A stretch of 64,000 nucleotides of DNA from Bdellovibrio bacteriovorus (GCF_025558485.1 NZ_CP102930.1:2046001-2110000); one strand, 5' to 3'. Shown: positions 44,886 through 53,765, counted from the stretch's first letter. A program made the numbers and translations. The notes: generated by a model not told the origin, from the letters alone.

Positions 44886-45785
44886 ATGGCAAAAATCGTA
44901 AAAAAGAAGCCCGCAGCCAAGGCTGCTGCAAAACCAGCTAAAAAAGCGCCCGCAAAAGCCGCGGCCAAGCCAGCTCCGAAAAAGCCGGCTCCGAAAGCCG
45001 TTGTAAAAAAGAAGGCGGACAAAGCTCCTGTAAAGGCAGCTAAAAAGCCTGAGGCGAAGAAAAAACCGGAAGTGAAGCCTGCCAAGGCTCCGGTGAAGGC
45101 TGCGAAAGAGACCAAAGAGGTTAAAGAAACCAAGGTCGAAGCTGCCAAGAAGCTGGAAAAAAAGGCCACTCCACAACCTACTCCTGAAAAAGCGGCGCCT
45201 AAAAAAGAGGCGAAAGCCCCTAAAAAAGGCAAAGCTAAAAAGGAAAAGGACGAAGAAGAGCTGGAAGACGATTATATTGCCGATGACGACATGATGGGCG
45301 ATGAGATCGGCGAATACGAAGAAGAACTGAAGGCTGTCGAGGAATCCGAAGAGGAAGTCGAAGTCGATGAAGAGTGGGTTGCCGAAGAAAAAGTAAAAGG
45401 CGACGAAGAGGTTGTTCTTACTGACGCAGAAGGTCGCCGTTATTGCCGTGCCCGTGACTGCGATCAGATCGCTATCGTGGATGCTTATTGCCGTTATCAC
45501 TACTTGATGTTCTGGAAGAAGATCCAAGTTCGTAAGAAGATCCTTCAGGACGGTAAACTTGAGCGTTATGTGGAAGAACTGACTTCCCGTTATCCGGATA
45601 AGTTCCTGGAAATGATCCGTCGTGATTTGCGCACGGAAAAAGACTTCCTGGCCGCTATCCAAGAGCTGGAGATCGACGAATCAGCAGTGGATAATGAGTT
45701 TGAAGAGGATAACAGCGCGTTTATCGAAGAAGTACGTGGGATGGGAGAGGGGTCCGGATCCAGCGTAGAAGACGACGAATACTAG
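44886..45785 (+). CDS. Histone-H1-like basic/acidic protein with zinc-knuckle C-terminal domain
   Basis: A 299-aa protein in three parts. Residues 1-120: Lys/Ala/Pro repeats (KKPAAKAAAKPAKK type), as in histone H1 and bacterial H1-like nucleoid proteins. Residues 122-175: an acidic Asp/Glu stretch. Residues 180-265: a folded domain with Cys187, Cys192, Cys202 and His205 (C-x4-C...C-x2-H, of the type seen in phage HNH proteins and short zinc knuckles) and a helical DNA- or protein-binding-like KKIQVRKKILQDGKLERYVEELT. The acidic tail ends in EDDEY. I know no characterised protein with this order. It is followed at once by a large hairpin element. A DNA-binding, nucleoid-compacting role is inferred from composition. 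Confidence 0.78.
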   Translation: MAKIVKKKPAAKAAAKPAKKAPAKAAAKPAPKKPAPKAVVKKKADKAPVKAAKKPEAKKKPEVKPAKAPVKAAKETKEVKETKVEAAKKLEKKATPQPTPEKAAPKKEAKAPKKGKAKKEKDEEELEDDYIADDDMMGDEIGEYEEELKAVEESEEEVEVDEEWVAEEKVKGDEEVVLTDAEGRRYCRARDCDQIAIVDAYCRYHYLMFWKKIQVRKKILQDGKLERYVEELTSRYPDKFLEMIRRDLRTEKDFLAAIQELEIDESAVDNEFEEDNSAFIEEVRGMGEGSGSSVEDDEY

Positions 45786-45790
45786 CCCCC

Positions 45791-45913
45791 GGCCGTTGAA
45801 AAGGGTCCATCCGACTGCGTTGTCGGTCCCTTTTCTTCTCTCCGACGTGCTTGGAGCACGCCTCCGTTTCGAAAAGGGGCCTCCGCCTTGCGGCTGAACC
45901 CTTTTCAACGGCC
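45791..45913. repeat. Large multi-stem inverted repeat after the H1-like gene
   Basis: Outer arms GGCCGTTGAAAAGGGT (45791-45806) and 45898-45913 are perfect 16-bp complements. Inside are three small hairpins (CCGAC/GTCGG at 45811-45826, CGTGC/GCACG at 45846-45860, CCGC/GCGG at 45883-45893) and a stem GGTCCCTTTTC/GAAAAGGGGCC (45825-45835/45871-45881). Because GAAAAGGG and CCCTTTTC each occur twice, the strand can also fold as two side-by-side hairpins (45798-45835 and 45871-45909). It starts six bases past the gene's stop. No transposase is nearby. Confidence 0.8.
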
Positions 45914-45989
45914 TTGGAATTGGTTTAAGAGGGGAGAATCTCTGTGAGAATCTGCCTTAAAGATTGATTCTTTAAAAAGAATTTTTGGG

Positions 45990-46022
45990 AGACCTGCCTG
46001 ATGAGGGTGGGTCTTTTTTTTG
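45990..46022 (+). terminator. Terminator downstream of the repeat element
   Basis: A nine-bp stem, AGACCTGCC against GGTGGGTCT with two G-T pairs (45990-45998/46006-46014), followed by a run of T (46014-46021). It would stop transcription from the H1-like gene past the repeat element. Confidence 0.75.
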
Positions 46023-46094
46023 GTTTTAGGGGTGGGCTTGGGTGCGTTATGGGGTGTAAATTTTATTGCAAATAGGAAATCTCAACATTAGTAC

Positions 46095-46106
46095 TAACCG
46101 CGGTTA
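46095..46106. promoter_or_regulatory. 12-bp perfect palindrome, candidate operator
   Basis: TAACCGCGGTTA is a perfect 12-bp palindrome, 74 bp ahead of the nuclease gene start. A TTGCAA (46066-46071) lies about 20 bp before it. A small stem CTGCC/GGCAG sits closer to the gene (about 46144-46162). Only the palindrome itself is certain. Confidence 0.4.
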
Positions 46107-46179
46107 CTCAAATATAAGTCGGAGATAGGGTCTGACGTTTCTACCTGCCACCGTAAAGGGCAGTCTATTTGGAGCGGAT

Positions 46180-46659
46180 ATGTTTAAGCGCGCAGCGTTG
46201 TTTGTTGTGGTTTTGTTCTTTGCAACCCTGTCTCAAGCTTTTGAGGCGTTTCCTAAAGGGCCGGATGATGCTTTGACTCCGGGTGCTCTTTGTAACCATC
46301 CTGATGAATATCGTTACCCTGAAAAAATCAAATACTGTGAACGTGATGTGTCCACATCTCAAAAAGCGGCTATTTTTCAAAAATATGATCAAATCGGTTA
46401 TAGAACTCGTTCTATGAAGCGTCAGGCATTCAAGATTGATCACTACATCCCACTTTGTGCGGGTGGTTCCAATGAAGCTAAAAATCTGTGGCCGCAGCAC
46501 GAAAGTGTTTACGAAATCACGGATAAGTTGGAAGCCTTGATCTGCGAAAAAATGGCGGCGGGTCGTTTGATGCAAAAAGATGCAATTGAAATTATTATTC
46601 AAGCCAAACATCATCTGGATGAAGTTCCGGCAATTGAAGCTCGTGTAAGAGCACTTTAA
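46180..46659 (+). CDS. Secreted HNH-type nuclease
   Basis: A 159-aa protein with a Sec signal peptide (cleavage near SQA-F, residue 20). The HNH-type core is KIDHYIPLCAGGSNEAKNLWPQ, with Asp87, His88 and Asn102, and several cysteines that probably form disulphides outside the cytoplasm. It should cut DNA or RNA in the periplasm or outside the cell; for a predator this could digest prey nucleic acid (inference). A perfect palindrome and a small stem lie in its leader. A terminator follows. Confidence 0.8.
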   Translation: MFKRAALFVVVLFFATLSQAFEAFPKGPDDALTPGALCNHPDEYRYPEKIKYCERDVSTSQKAAIFQKYDQIGYRTRSMKRQAFKIDHYIPLCAGGSNEAKNLWPQHESVYEITDKLEALICEKMAAGRLMQKDAIEIIIQAKHHLDEVPAIEARVRAL

Positions 46660-46689
46660 TTCACAAGAATATTCTCTCTGTCGAGGGGC

Positions 46690-46726
46690 GCCCATGTCTG
46701 ACAAAGGCATGGGCATTTTTGTTTTT
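46690..46726. terminator. Terminator after the HNH nuclease gene
   Basis: GCCCATG (46690-46696) pairs with CATGGGC (46708-46714) around an 11-base loop, followed by ATTTTTGTTTTT. It also lies at the end of the convergent solute-binding-protein gene. Confidence 0.85.
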
Positions 46727-47486
46727 AGGGCTTGGGATTTTCAAGATGAACGGCGTTGAATTTGCCGGTGATACGCGCATAGGTGCCATTGCCAAGAATG
46801 GTCTGTAATCCTTTTTCCAGAATATCGGCATATTTGGCACCGTCTTTGTGTTTCTTGGAAAAACTTAAATAAAGTCCTGTGCGTGAAATAACCCCCAGAG
46901 GTTTCACTTTGCTGTTCAGTGCTGGATTTTCCCTTAGCAAATAGGTCGCTGTCAGACCCCACAGCACTGCATAGTGTACGCGTCCGCTGGCCAGTTTTTC
47001 CAGTTGTGATTTTTCCGTAGGGCCGGGGGAATGGGTGATGCGCTTGTTTTGCAGAAATTCGGTCGGGTAAGTGTAACCATTTGTGGTGCCGACAATCTTC
47101 CCCTCCAGATCCTTGAAGGTCATGGGGCGTTTGTTTTCTGTCGGGGCACCATACACCACCATGTCGGCTTCAAATAAGGGCGTGGGGTGAAAGATGTATT
47201 TACCTTCGGTTTCGCTGCTGATGACGGTGTCAAAGCAGCCGATGGATTTCCCCTCGTCAACTTCATGCAGGCAACGGGCAAAGGGCACCGGGCGCGTGAT
47301 CACCTGAACACCCTGGGATTTAAAGGCGGCCTTGATAATATCAGGCGCCAGTCCTATCACATCTTTATAGTTTGCAGAGGCCGAAGAATACGGGGCCCAG
47401 TCGTCTTCACCGTTAATGGTGATAGTTTCAGCGCGAACACAGAGAGCAGTAAAGGTGAGTATAAGAACGAGAGCAATTCGAATCAT
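46725..47486 (-). CDS. Periplasmic solute-binding protein, SBP_bac_3 family
   Basis: A 253-aa protein with a Sec signal peptide (cleavage near residue 19). ITINGEDDWAPYS, the DVIGLAPDIIKAAF segment and the later domain (GTTNGYTYPTEFL...) follow the family 3 solute-binding pattern for polar amino acids. No ABC permease or ATPase is beside it, so it may pair with a distant transporter or act as an orphan sensor. The gene ends inside the terminator it shares with the nuclease gene. Confidence 0.82.
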   Translation of the reverse strand: MIRIALVLILTFTALCVRAETITINGEDDWAPYSSASANYKDVIGLAPDIIKAAFKSQGVQVITRPVPFARCLHEVDEGKSIGCFDTVISSETEGKYIFHPTPLFEADMVVYGAPTENKRPMTFKDLEGKIVGTTNGYTYPTEFLQNKRITHSPGPTEKSQLEKLASGRVHYAVLWGLTATYLLRENPALNSKVKPLGVISRTGLYLSFSKKHKDGAKYADILEKGLQTILGNGTYARITGKFNAVHLENPKP

Positions 47487-47528
47487 GATAGAATCTCATT
47501 ATCTCTCGATCATCCGTATGTACCAAGG

Positions 47529-47555
47529 GAAAAAGAACTTTGTTTATTAAAGTTC
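47529..47555 (-). terminator. Terminator for the minus-strand gene at 47586
   Basis: On the minus strand, GAACTTT and AAAGTTC (47549-47555 and 47535-47541) form a stem with a seven-base loop, followed by TTTTTCCC. It lies 31 bp past the stop. Confidence 0.75.
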
Positions 47556-47585
47556 CAATATTCTGTTCCAAAGAATATCGCAAAC

Positions 47586-48212
47586 CTAGTGCAGGGACTT
47601 CTTGGATTTTCCACTGAACATTTTGGGGCCTTTGTTGTCGCCAGAATCGTCCTCGTCTGTATCTTCGGACTCTTCCTCTGTATAGTCCTCATCATCACGA
47701 GGCGGAGACAGTTCTTCACTCTGTTCAGCGCGACTTAAAGCATCCTCATCAACCTGTTCTTCGTCGTGAAGCATTTCGTCTTCATTCAAACCCAAAAGTT
47801 TATTGGCCTCAGCTTCCAAAGAAGAGTTTTCAGTTGAGAAGCGCAGATAGATTTTTTTACCCTGGAACGGAACTTCTTTCCAAGTGTAAGGGAAATCGAC
47901 TTCGCCATCGTTTTCCAGATATTCCATCATCATGCTGGCTGCGGCATCCACGCAGTTGTGAATGCGGGTGATGGCATCCTGCTGTTCCTGAGAATAGTTC
48001 ATGGATACTTCAAAATTCGCTTGAGCCAAGCGGCCTTCCTCAAGATAGCCAACGCGCAGCGCAATTTCTTCCTGATAGATACGCCCCTCTACGATCAGCT
48101 CTGCGTCGCCAAGATATTGGGCGAAGTTTTCTTTGAAAACTCCCAAAATTTGCTCTGAGTACTCTTTAGGAAAGGCGGTCCATTTTTTTGAGCTTTTCAG
48201 TCTTGGGTTCAT
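47586..48212 (-). CDS. Hypothetical protein with long acidic tail
   Basis: A 208-aa cytoplasmic protein. Residues 1-135 form an alpha/beta domain; from about 138 on, the protein is strongly acidic (over half Asp or Glu for long stretches) and ends in a short basic SGKSKKSLH segment. I recognise no family. The frame opens at 48236, but GGAG is eight bases ahead of the ATG at 48212, which I prefer. It is divergent from miaB. Confidence 0.68.
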   Translation of the reverse strand: MNPRLKSSKKWTAFPKEYSEQILGVFKENFAQYLGDAELIVEGRIYQEEIALRVGYLEEGRLAQANFEVSMNYSQEQQDAITRIHNCVDAAASMMMEYLENDGEVDFPYTWKEVPFQGKKIYLRFSTENSSLEAEANKLLGLNEDEMLHDEEQVDEDALSRAEQSEELSPPRDDEDYTEEESEDTDEDDSGDNKGPKMFSGKSKKSLH

Positions 48213-48302
48213 GAGCGGATCTCCATCGAACTTCATTTTTTGACATTTCTAAGACGCTCCTCTATAACTCAACTTTTTTGATGACACAAGAGGTAAGAAC
48301 TC

Positions 48303-49664
48303 GTGGACGACATCACCCAAAATCTTGAAAGCGTTGAGAAAAGTACGGATATCGGCATGGGCCGAGGCGTCTATATTTCGACTTACGGCTGTCAGATGAA
48401 CGTGAATGACACGGAACGAATGTATGCTCTTTTGGAGATGCAGAATTTTGTTCCTGTTCGTGATCCGAAAGAGGCTTCACTGATTATTATTAATTCCTGC
48501 AGTGTTCGTGAAAAGCCGGTGCATAAAGTTTATTCTGAAGTGGGCACATACAAATATATGAAGCGCAGAAATCCTGACCTGAAAATCGGTGTCGGGGGAT
48601 GCGTCGGACAGCAGGAAAAAGAAAACCTGATCAAGACTCAGCCGATGATTGATTTTGTTTTTGGCACGGATCAGATCGACAATCTGCCGCAATTGGTGGC
48701 GCAGTCCTTCGCGGGTGAGCGCAAACTGGTTAACTCCCGTTTTCAGCACCGCACGCCTTATCATATTGAAACGCTGGTGCGAAACCCGGGGGTGGCCACT
48801 TATGTGAACATCACCAAGGGCTGTGACAACTTCTGCACCTTCTGTGTGGTGCCTTATACTCGCGGGCGTGAAAAATCCCGTCCGGTTCAGCATATTCTGA
48901 CGGACATTCGCCATCTGGTGAAGCGCGGGGTGAAAGAAGTCACGCTGCTGGGGCAGAACGTGAATTCCTACAAGGGCGATGAAGGCGTTGACTTCGCCGA
49001 CTTGCTGGCTCTGGTGGCAAAAGAAACCGACGTGGAAAGAATTCGTTATACGACTTCTCATCCGAAGGATTTCAATCAGAAGCTGGTGGATGTTATGTCG
49101 GAACATTCCAATAAAATTATGGAATACATACATCTGCCGTTTCAGGCGGGCAGCACAAAGGTGCTGGAACGCATGAATCGCAATTACACCCGTGAAGAAT
49201 ATCTGGAGCGTATTGCGATGATCAAAAAAGGTCTTCCGGATGTTTGTTTTTCCACGGATATTATTGTCGGTTTCCCGGGGGAAACGGAAGAAGACTTCCA
49301 GGACACTCTGAATATGGTGACGGAAGTCGGCTTTGAAACGATTTTTGCCTTTGCCTATTCCCCGCGGCCGTTTACAAAAGCGGCGAAGTTCGAGGATCAA
49401 GTGGCAGAGGGCGTGAAAAATGAACGCCTTAACCGTCTGTTTGACGTGCATGAGGCGATGGCTTTTGAAGCTGTCAAACGATACGAAGGCACAACAATGA
49501 AAGTCCTGGTAGAAAATGTGGACCGGGATCATGGAAAAATTCAAGGACGCAGCACCGGCAATAAACTGGTGCATTTCCTGGGAACGGCGGATTTGATCGG
49601 TAAAACGGTCGATGTGAAAATCACCAAAGCCTTCCCGGCGGTTTTCAGAGGAGAATTGGTTTAG
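48303..49664 (+). CDS. miaB: tRNA-2-methylthio-N6-dimethylallyladenosine synthase MiaB
   Basis: A 453-aa radical-SAM methylthiotransferase. The N-terminal MTTase domain carries the three auxiliary-cluster Cys (TYGCQMNVNDTE, NSCSVREKP, GGCVGQQE). The radical-SAM cluster Cys174, Cys178 and Cys181 lie in GCDNFCTFC. The TRAM domain is at the C-terminus. GTG start with AAGAGG about nine bases ahead. It is 90 bp past the divergent gene at 47586, and the DUF151-like gene follows after three bases. Confidence 0.94.
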   Translation: MDDITQNLESVEKSTDIGMGRGVYISTYGCQMNVNDTERMYALLEMQNFVPVRDPKEASLIIINSCSVREKPVHKVYSEVGTYKYMKRRNPDLKIGVGGCVGQQEKENLIKTQPMIDFVFGTDQIDNLPQLVAQSFAGERKLVNSRFQHRTPYHIETLVRNPGVATYVNITKGCDNFCTFCVVPYTRGREKSRPVQHILTDIRHLVKRGVKEVTLLGQNVNSYKGDEGVDFADLLALVAKETDVERIRYTTSHPKDFNQKLVDVMSEHSNKIMEYIHLPFQAGSTKVLERMNRNYTREEYLERIAMIKKGLPDVCFSTDIIVGFPGETEEDFQDTLNMVTEVGFETIFAFAYSPRPFTKAAKFEDQVAEGVKNERLNRLFDVHEAMAFEAVKRYEGTTMKVLVENVDRDHGKIQGRSTGNKLVHFLGTADLIGKTVDVKITKAFPAVFRGELV

Positions 49665-49667
49665 GTC

Positions 49668-50225
49668 ATGAAAGAAGTTTTGGATTTTGAAAATTTCAAA
49701 GCGCAGATTGTCTTCGCCAACGAAAGTCAGGAAGAGGAAACCTTCCATCAAAGTGAGCTGGTGCAGTTGTTCCCTTATGGTCTTTCCGTGACCACGGATG
49801 CTGCCCGTCCGTTTTTGCTGTTGAAGGATGAAGCTCATCAATACACGCTGCCAGTGGCGGTCAGTGCCATTGATGCGGGCGTGGCGCTGTCGCAAAGCAA
49901 CCGGATGATTCTGGAATCGTCTCCGCACAAGTTCACCGCAGTGCTGCTGAACTCGCTGGGGATTCAGATTAAACAGGCTGTTTTTGTGGAAATCAAAGGA
50001 GCCCATCAATATCTGCGCCTTTACATCAGTGGTCATCCGCAGACAAATTCCGTGAAGCTGCGCGCGGATGAGGCCATGTCTTTGTGTCTGTATTTGGAAG
50101 TGCCTCTCTTTGCGACAAAAAACTTTATCGGACGTTCTCGTGTGATGAGCGCAGAGACTGAGGGCGCTGCACAAAAGTTGCAAAATTTTGGCTTGATGGA
50201 CAAAGGATCTGGATATTTGAATTAG
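49668..50225 (+). CDS. DUF151/bifunctional-nuclease-like protein
   Basis: A 185-aa protein. From about residue 40 on, the pattern (FLLLKDEAHQYTLPVAVSAIDAGVAL...KFTAVLLNSLGIQIKQAVFVEI....QYLRLYIS... VKLRADEAMSLCLYLEVPLFATKNFI) matches the DUF151 or bifunctional nuclease fold. Members have been reported as nucleases or structural proteins. It is three bases after miaB and should be translationally coupled to it. Confidence 0.75.
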   Translation: MKEVLDFENFKAQIVFANESQEEETFHQSELVQLFPYGLSVTTDAARPFLLLKDEAHQYTLPVAVSAIDAGVALSQSNRMILESSPHKFTAVLLNSLGIQIKQAVFVEIKGAHQYLRLYISGHPQTNSVKLRADEAMSLCLYLEVPLFATKNFIGRSRVMSAETEGAAQKLQNFGLMDKGSGYLN

Positions 50226-50243
50226 TTTTTGTAATTATGAGAC

Positions 50244-52484
50244 ATGCATCATCTACCTCATTTAATTACAGATCTTGGTTTTATTCTGATGATTGCGGCT
50301 CTTTCGACGCTGCTGTTCAAAAAGCTCGGCCAACCCCAGGTTTTGGGTTATTTGATTGCGGGTTTCCTTGTTAGTCCGCATGTTCCTTTCCTTCCGACCG
50401 TGGTGGACAAAGCCAGCATTCAGGTCTGGTCGGAAATCGGCGTTATTTTCCTTTTATTCAGCTTAGGTCTGGAATTCAGCTTTAAGAAATTATTCAAGGT
50501 CGGTGGTTCTGCCGGATTTACCGCTGTGTTTGAAATCGTTTTCATGATGGGGGTCAGTTATCTGGTCGGGCGCATGCTGGGCTGGAACAACATCGACAGT
50601 TTGTTCTTCGGGGGGATTCTTTCCATGTCCTCCACGACGATCATCGTGCGTGCTTTTCAGGAAATGGGGATGCGCGGGCAGAAGGTTGTTGATTTGGTGT
50701 TTGGCATTTTGATCGTCGAGGATATCGTGGCGATTTTACTGCTGGTGTTGTTGGCGGCGATCGCCGGTTCCGGCGCGGTTTCGGGTATGGAACTGGGGTT
50801 CTCGGCGTTGCGCTTGTTGTTCTTTATTGCGCTTTGGTTTGTGGTGGGGATTTTCCTGATTCCTATTTTCCTAAGAAAAATTCGCAACCTTCTGGAAGAC
50901 GAGACCATGCTTTTAGTGGCGGTGGGACTTTGTTTCATGATGGTTATGATTGCTGCGGGGGTGGGCTTCTCGGCCGCGCTGGGGGCTTTCGTTATGGGAT
51001 CGCTTCTGGCGGAAACGCCTGAAGGTCACAAGATGGAACATATCCTGACACCGGTGAAAAATCTTTTCGCTGCGATCTTCTTCGTTTCTGTGGGGATGAT
51101 GATTGACCCGAAAGTTTTGATCGAACGCTGGGACTTGGTGATTCTGGTGACGGCATTGACGGTGGTGGGGAAGTTTGTCGGCTCTTTCCTGGGGGCGATT
51201 TTGTCCGGGCAAAGCCGTAAAAAATCCTTCCAGGCCGGTATGAGTCTGGCGCAGATCGGGGAGTTCTCGTTCATTATTGCTTCCCTGGGTGTGACTTTGA
51301 AAGTTACCAGTGACTTCCTGTATCCATTGGCGATTGCCGTTTCTGCGGTGACGACCTTTACGACTCCGTATCTGATTAAGGTGGCAGAGCCGACGTATCG
51401 TTGGGTGGATGCCAGACTTCCTGACGGGATTAAAAGAATGCTCGACCGCTATCAGGCCTCTTTCGACAGGGAGGGGAAAAGCAGTGTGGGCTCTTTGATT
51501 TTTAAAACCTACGGGGTCAAGATCATTCTGAATACCGTGATGGTGATTGCGATTTTAGCCGCCTATAAGGCGATCCTGAATGCGGAAGTGCAGCGCTATC
51601 TGGAACAGAGTCCGTGGGCGGGGAGTATTTCCCTGTTCATCTGTCTGGGGTTGATGGCTCCGTTCTTCTGGGGAATCGTCATGAGTGGTCCCTCCTTGAA
51701 AGCGCAGCGGGAGTTTGAAGAGCTGGAAAAATTGCGTGGTTTGCAGTTTGGTGTTTTTGTCGGACGTCTGGTGCTGGCGATTTTGCTTTTGCATGCCGTG
51801 ATTATTCAGTTTGTGACCCTGAAGATGGCATTGGGTGTGATTGTCGCAGTTGTTGCGATTGCGGCCCTGGCCGGTCAGTTCTGGGTGCGCCGTTTGTATC
51901 AGTTTATTGAAAAAAATTTCCTGAAGAATCTGACGGAAAAAGAGCGCAAGGAACTGGTGTCTTCCGAAGTGGCACGCACATTCCTGCCTTGGGATGCCAG
52001 CCTGGGGACCTATGATTTAAATGCGGAATCCGTGCTGGTCGGGCGCAATCTGCGGGATTTATCATTTAAGGAAAAGTACGGCGTGAATGTGGCGGCGGTC
52101 TATCGTGGCTCCAAGCGCTACTTTGCTCCGGATGGAGAATTCATTCTTTGGCCTTATGATAAACTGATCTGCTTCGGAAGCGAGGAAGAACTGCAAAGCT
52201 TCCACATGTTCCTGGAGCAGGAAAAAGTGTCAGTGGCTCCGGGGCCGGACGCTCCGGCTCGTCAGGAAGATTATCGCCTGTCTTCGTTTGTGGTGAACGA
52301 CGCCTCTGTTTGCAAAGATAAGTCCATTCGCGACAGCGGGATTCGCGAAGCCTATCACGGAATGGTGGTGGGGATCGAACGTGGTGCTCAGCGTATTCTG
52401 GGGCCTCGTGCCAGCTTTGTTTTGCAGGAAGGTGATTTGATCTGGCTTGTTTCTGATAGAAAACAAAGTCAGGTGACAGTTTAA
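50244..52484 (+). CDS. CPA2-family monovalent cation/H+ antiporter (KefB-like) with TrkA-C domains
   Basis: A 746-aa membrane protein. The first 385 residues are a CPA2 exchanger with about twelve membrane segments, starting LITDLGFILMIAALSTLLFKKLGQPQVLGYL and including the ion-binding-type VFGILIVEDIVAILLLVL. A hydrophobic extra region follows at about 430-560, and the C-terminus carries two TrkA-C-like regulatory domains (about 585-665 and 670-746) without a TrkA-N Rossmann domain. It probably moves K+ or Na+ against H+. It is a separate gene 18 bp after the DUF151-like gene. Confidence 0.88.
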   Translation: MHHLPHLITDLGFILMIAALSTLLFKKLGQPQVLGYLIAGFLVSPHVPFLPTVVDKASIQVWSEIGVIFLLFSLGLEFSFKKLFKVGGSAGFTAVFEIVFMMGVSYLVGRMLGWNNIDSLFFGGILSMSSTTIIVRAFQEMGMRGQKVVDLVFGILIVEDIVAILLLVLLAAIAGSGAVSGMELGFSALRLLFFIALWFVVGIFLIPIFLRKIRNLLEDETMLLVAVGLCFMMVMIAAGVGFSAALGAFVMGSLLAETPEGHKMEHILTPVKNLFAAIFFVSVGMMIDPKVLIERWDLVILVTALTVVGKFVGSFLGAILSGQSRKKSFQAGMSLAQIGEFSFIIASLGVTLKVTSDFLYPLAIAVSAVTTFTTPYLIKVAEPTYRWVDARLPDGIKRMLDRYQASFDREGKSSVGSLIFKTYGVKIILNTVMVIAILAAYKAILNAEVQRYLEQSPWAGSISLFICLGLMAPFFWGIVMSGPSLKAQREFEELEKLRGLQFGVFVGRLVLAILLLHAVIIQFVTLKMALGVIVAVVAIAALAGQFWVRRLYQFIEKNFLKNLTEKERKELVSSEVARTFLPWDASLGTYDLNAESVLVGRNLRDLSFKEKYGVNVAAVYRGSKRYFAPDGEFILWPYDKLICFGSEEELQSFHMFLEQEKVSVAPGPDAPARQEDYRLSSFVVNDASVCKDKSIRDSGIREAYHGMVVGIERGAQRILGPRASFVLQEGDLIWLVSDRKQSQVTV

Positions 52485-52541
52485 ACCACTTTTCGTTGCT
52501 TCAGGTCCCTTCTGCTTTTTAAAATTTTCGCAGGAGGGGCT

Positions 52542-53720
52542 ATGCCGACTCTGGGGCTTGTTTTATCTGGTGGCGGTGCCCGAGGGGCTTATCAGGCCGG
52601 TGTTCTGGCAGCGATAGCTCATATTTGTTCCCGCCTTAAAATCGACAATCCTTTTCAGGTGTATTCTGGTGTCAGTGCCGGAGCCATCAACGTGGCCCTA
52701 TTGGCCGCGCATCCGGCCAACTTCGTTCATAGCAGTAAAAATCTGGTCAACCTGTGGAGCAAGATCGACAGTGATAATGTTTTTTACGCGGACCTGATGG
52801 CTTTGTCCCGTGGAGGGCTGCAATGGATGACCGAGTTGTCGCTGGGAAGCAAAGGCAAGGACACCATGGCTTTGCGATCGTTGTTAAGCACCCATCCGTT
52901 GAATAACTTTCTGACCGAGGCCTGCAAATTTCAGGAAATTCAAAAAAAGATCAACGCCGAAGAACTGCGGGCTGTTTCCGTGTCGGCTTTGGATTACGAA
53001 AGCGTGGCCACCGTGACGTTCTTTCAGGGAAGACCGGAATTACTACCCTGGGAAAGGGGCATGCATCGCAGTGAAAAAGCCACTCTGGGGGTAGAACATG
53101 TGATGGCATCGTCAGCAATTCCACTTTTATTTCCACCGATTCAGATTCAAGGGCGTTACTACGGGGATGGTTGTATTCGCAATCAGTCCCCTTGTGGTCC
53201 GGCGATTTATCTGGGGGCAGAGCGCATTATTGCCATTGGAGTGCGCCGCAGACAGGATACGTTTTACAGTTATCACAACCAGGGCATCACAGGGGCTCCG
53301 ACTGTGGCGCGGGTGGCGAATGTGTTGATGAATGCCGTGATGATGGACGGTCTGGAATCAGACATTCAAAGAATTCATCAGGTCAATGACAGTCTGGCTG
53401 GAATCTCCGCCACGGAGCGAGAGCGCGTGTCTCTGCGAAAGATCGAGGCCCTGTGGATTGCGCCCTCTATTGATTTTTCCGAACTGGCGCAGAAAAAAGA
53501 AAACGAACTGCCGCGCATGATCCGGTATTTGCTGCGCGGTCCGGGATCTTTGGATGAATCCAGTGAGATGTTTAGTTACTTGATGTTTACGCCGCATTAC
53601 TGCCGCCAGTTGATTGAAATTGGTTTTTCCGACGGAATGAAGGAACAGGACCGCATCACAGCATTTCTGACGCATGATAAAAACTCAGCTTCTGTCAGGA
53701 AAACGTCAAGAACAGCGTAG
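52542..53720 (+). CDS. Patatin-like phospholipase
   Basis: A 392-aa lipid acyl hydrolase with the oxyanion loop SGGGARGAYQAGVLAAI, nucleophile Ser45 in GVSAG, and catalytic Asp209 in YYGDG, so the Ser-Asp dyad is complete. No signal peptide is visible. Patatins hydrolyse membrane phospholipids; action on prey membrane is plausible for a predator but not shown by sequence. AGGAGG precedes the ATG. Confidence 0.88.
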   Translation: MPTLGLVLSGGGARGAYQAGVLAAIAHICSRLKIDNPFQVYSGVSAGAINVALLAAHPANFVHSSKNLVNLWSKIDSDNVFYADLMALSRGGLQWMTELSLGSKGKDTMALRSLLSTHPLNNFLTEACKFQEIQKKINAEELRAVSVSALDYESVATVTFFQGRPELLPWERGMHRSEKATLGVEHVMASSAIPLLFPPIQIQGRYYGDGCIRNQSPCGPAIYLGAERIIAIGVRRRQDTFYSYHNQGITGAPTVARVANVLMNAVMMDGLESDIQRIHQVNDSLAGISATERERVSLRKIEALWIAPSIDFSELAQKKENELPRMIRYLLRGPGSLDESSEMFSYLMFTPHYCRQLIEIGFSDGMKEQDRITAFLTHDKNSASVRKTSRTA

Positions 53721-53765
53721 TACAAGTTGCCTCTATAGCCGGGAAACTTTAGCCTTAAGGTCGAG

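Noticed and set aside
44874..45662. Phe/Leu-rich 262-codon minus-strand ORF
   Set aside because: Exact antisense of the Lys/Ala repeats of the H1-like gene, which creates long open low-complexity frames.
45954..45976. TTAAAGA/TCTTTAA dyad ahead of the terminator
   Set aside because: Short and AT-only; too weak to call a separate element beside the clear terminator at 45990.
48477..50183. 568-codon minus-strand ORF
   Set aside because: Antisense to miaB and the DUF151-like gene. Its length arises from the codon use of those genes; composition is unnatural (His, Phe, Gln, Arg).
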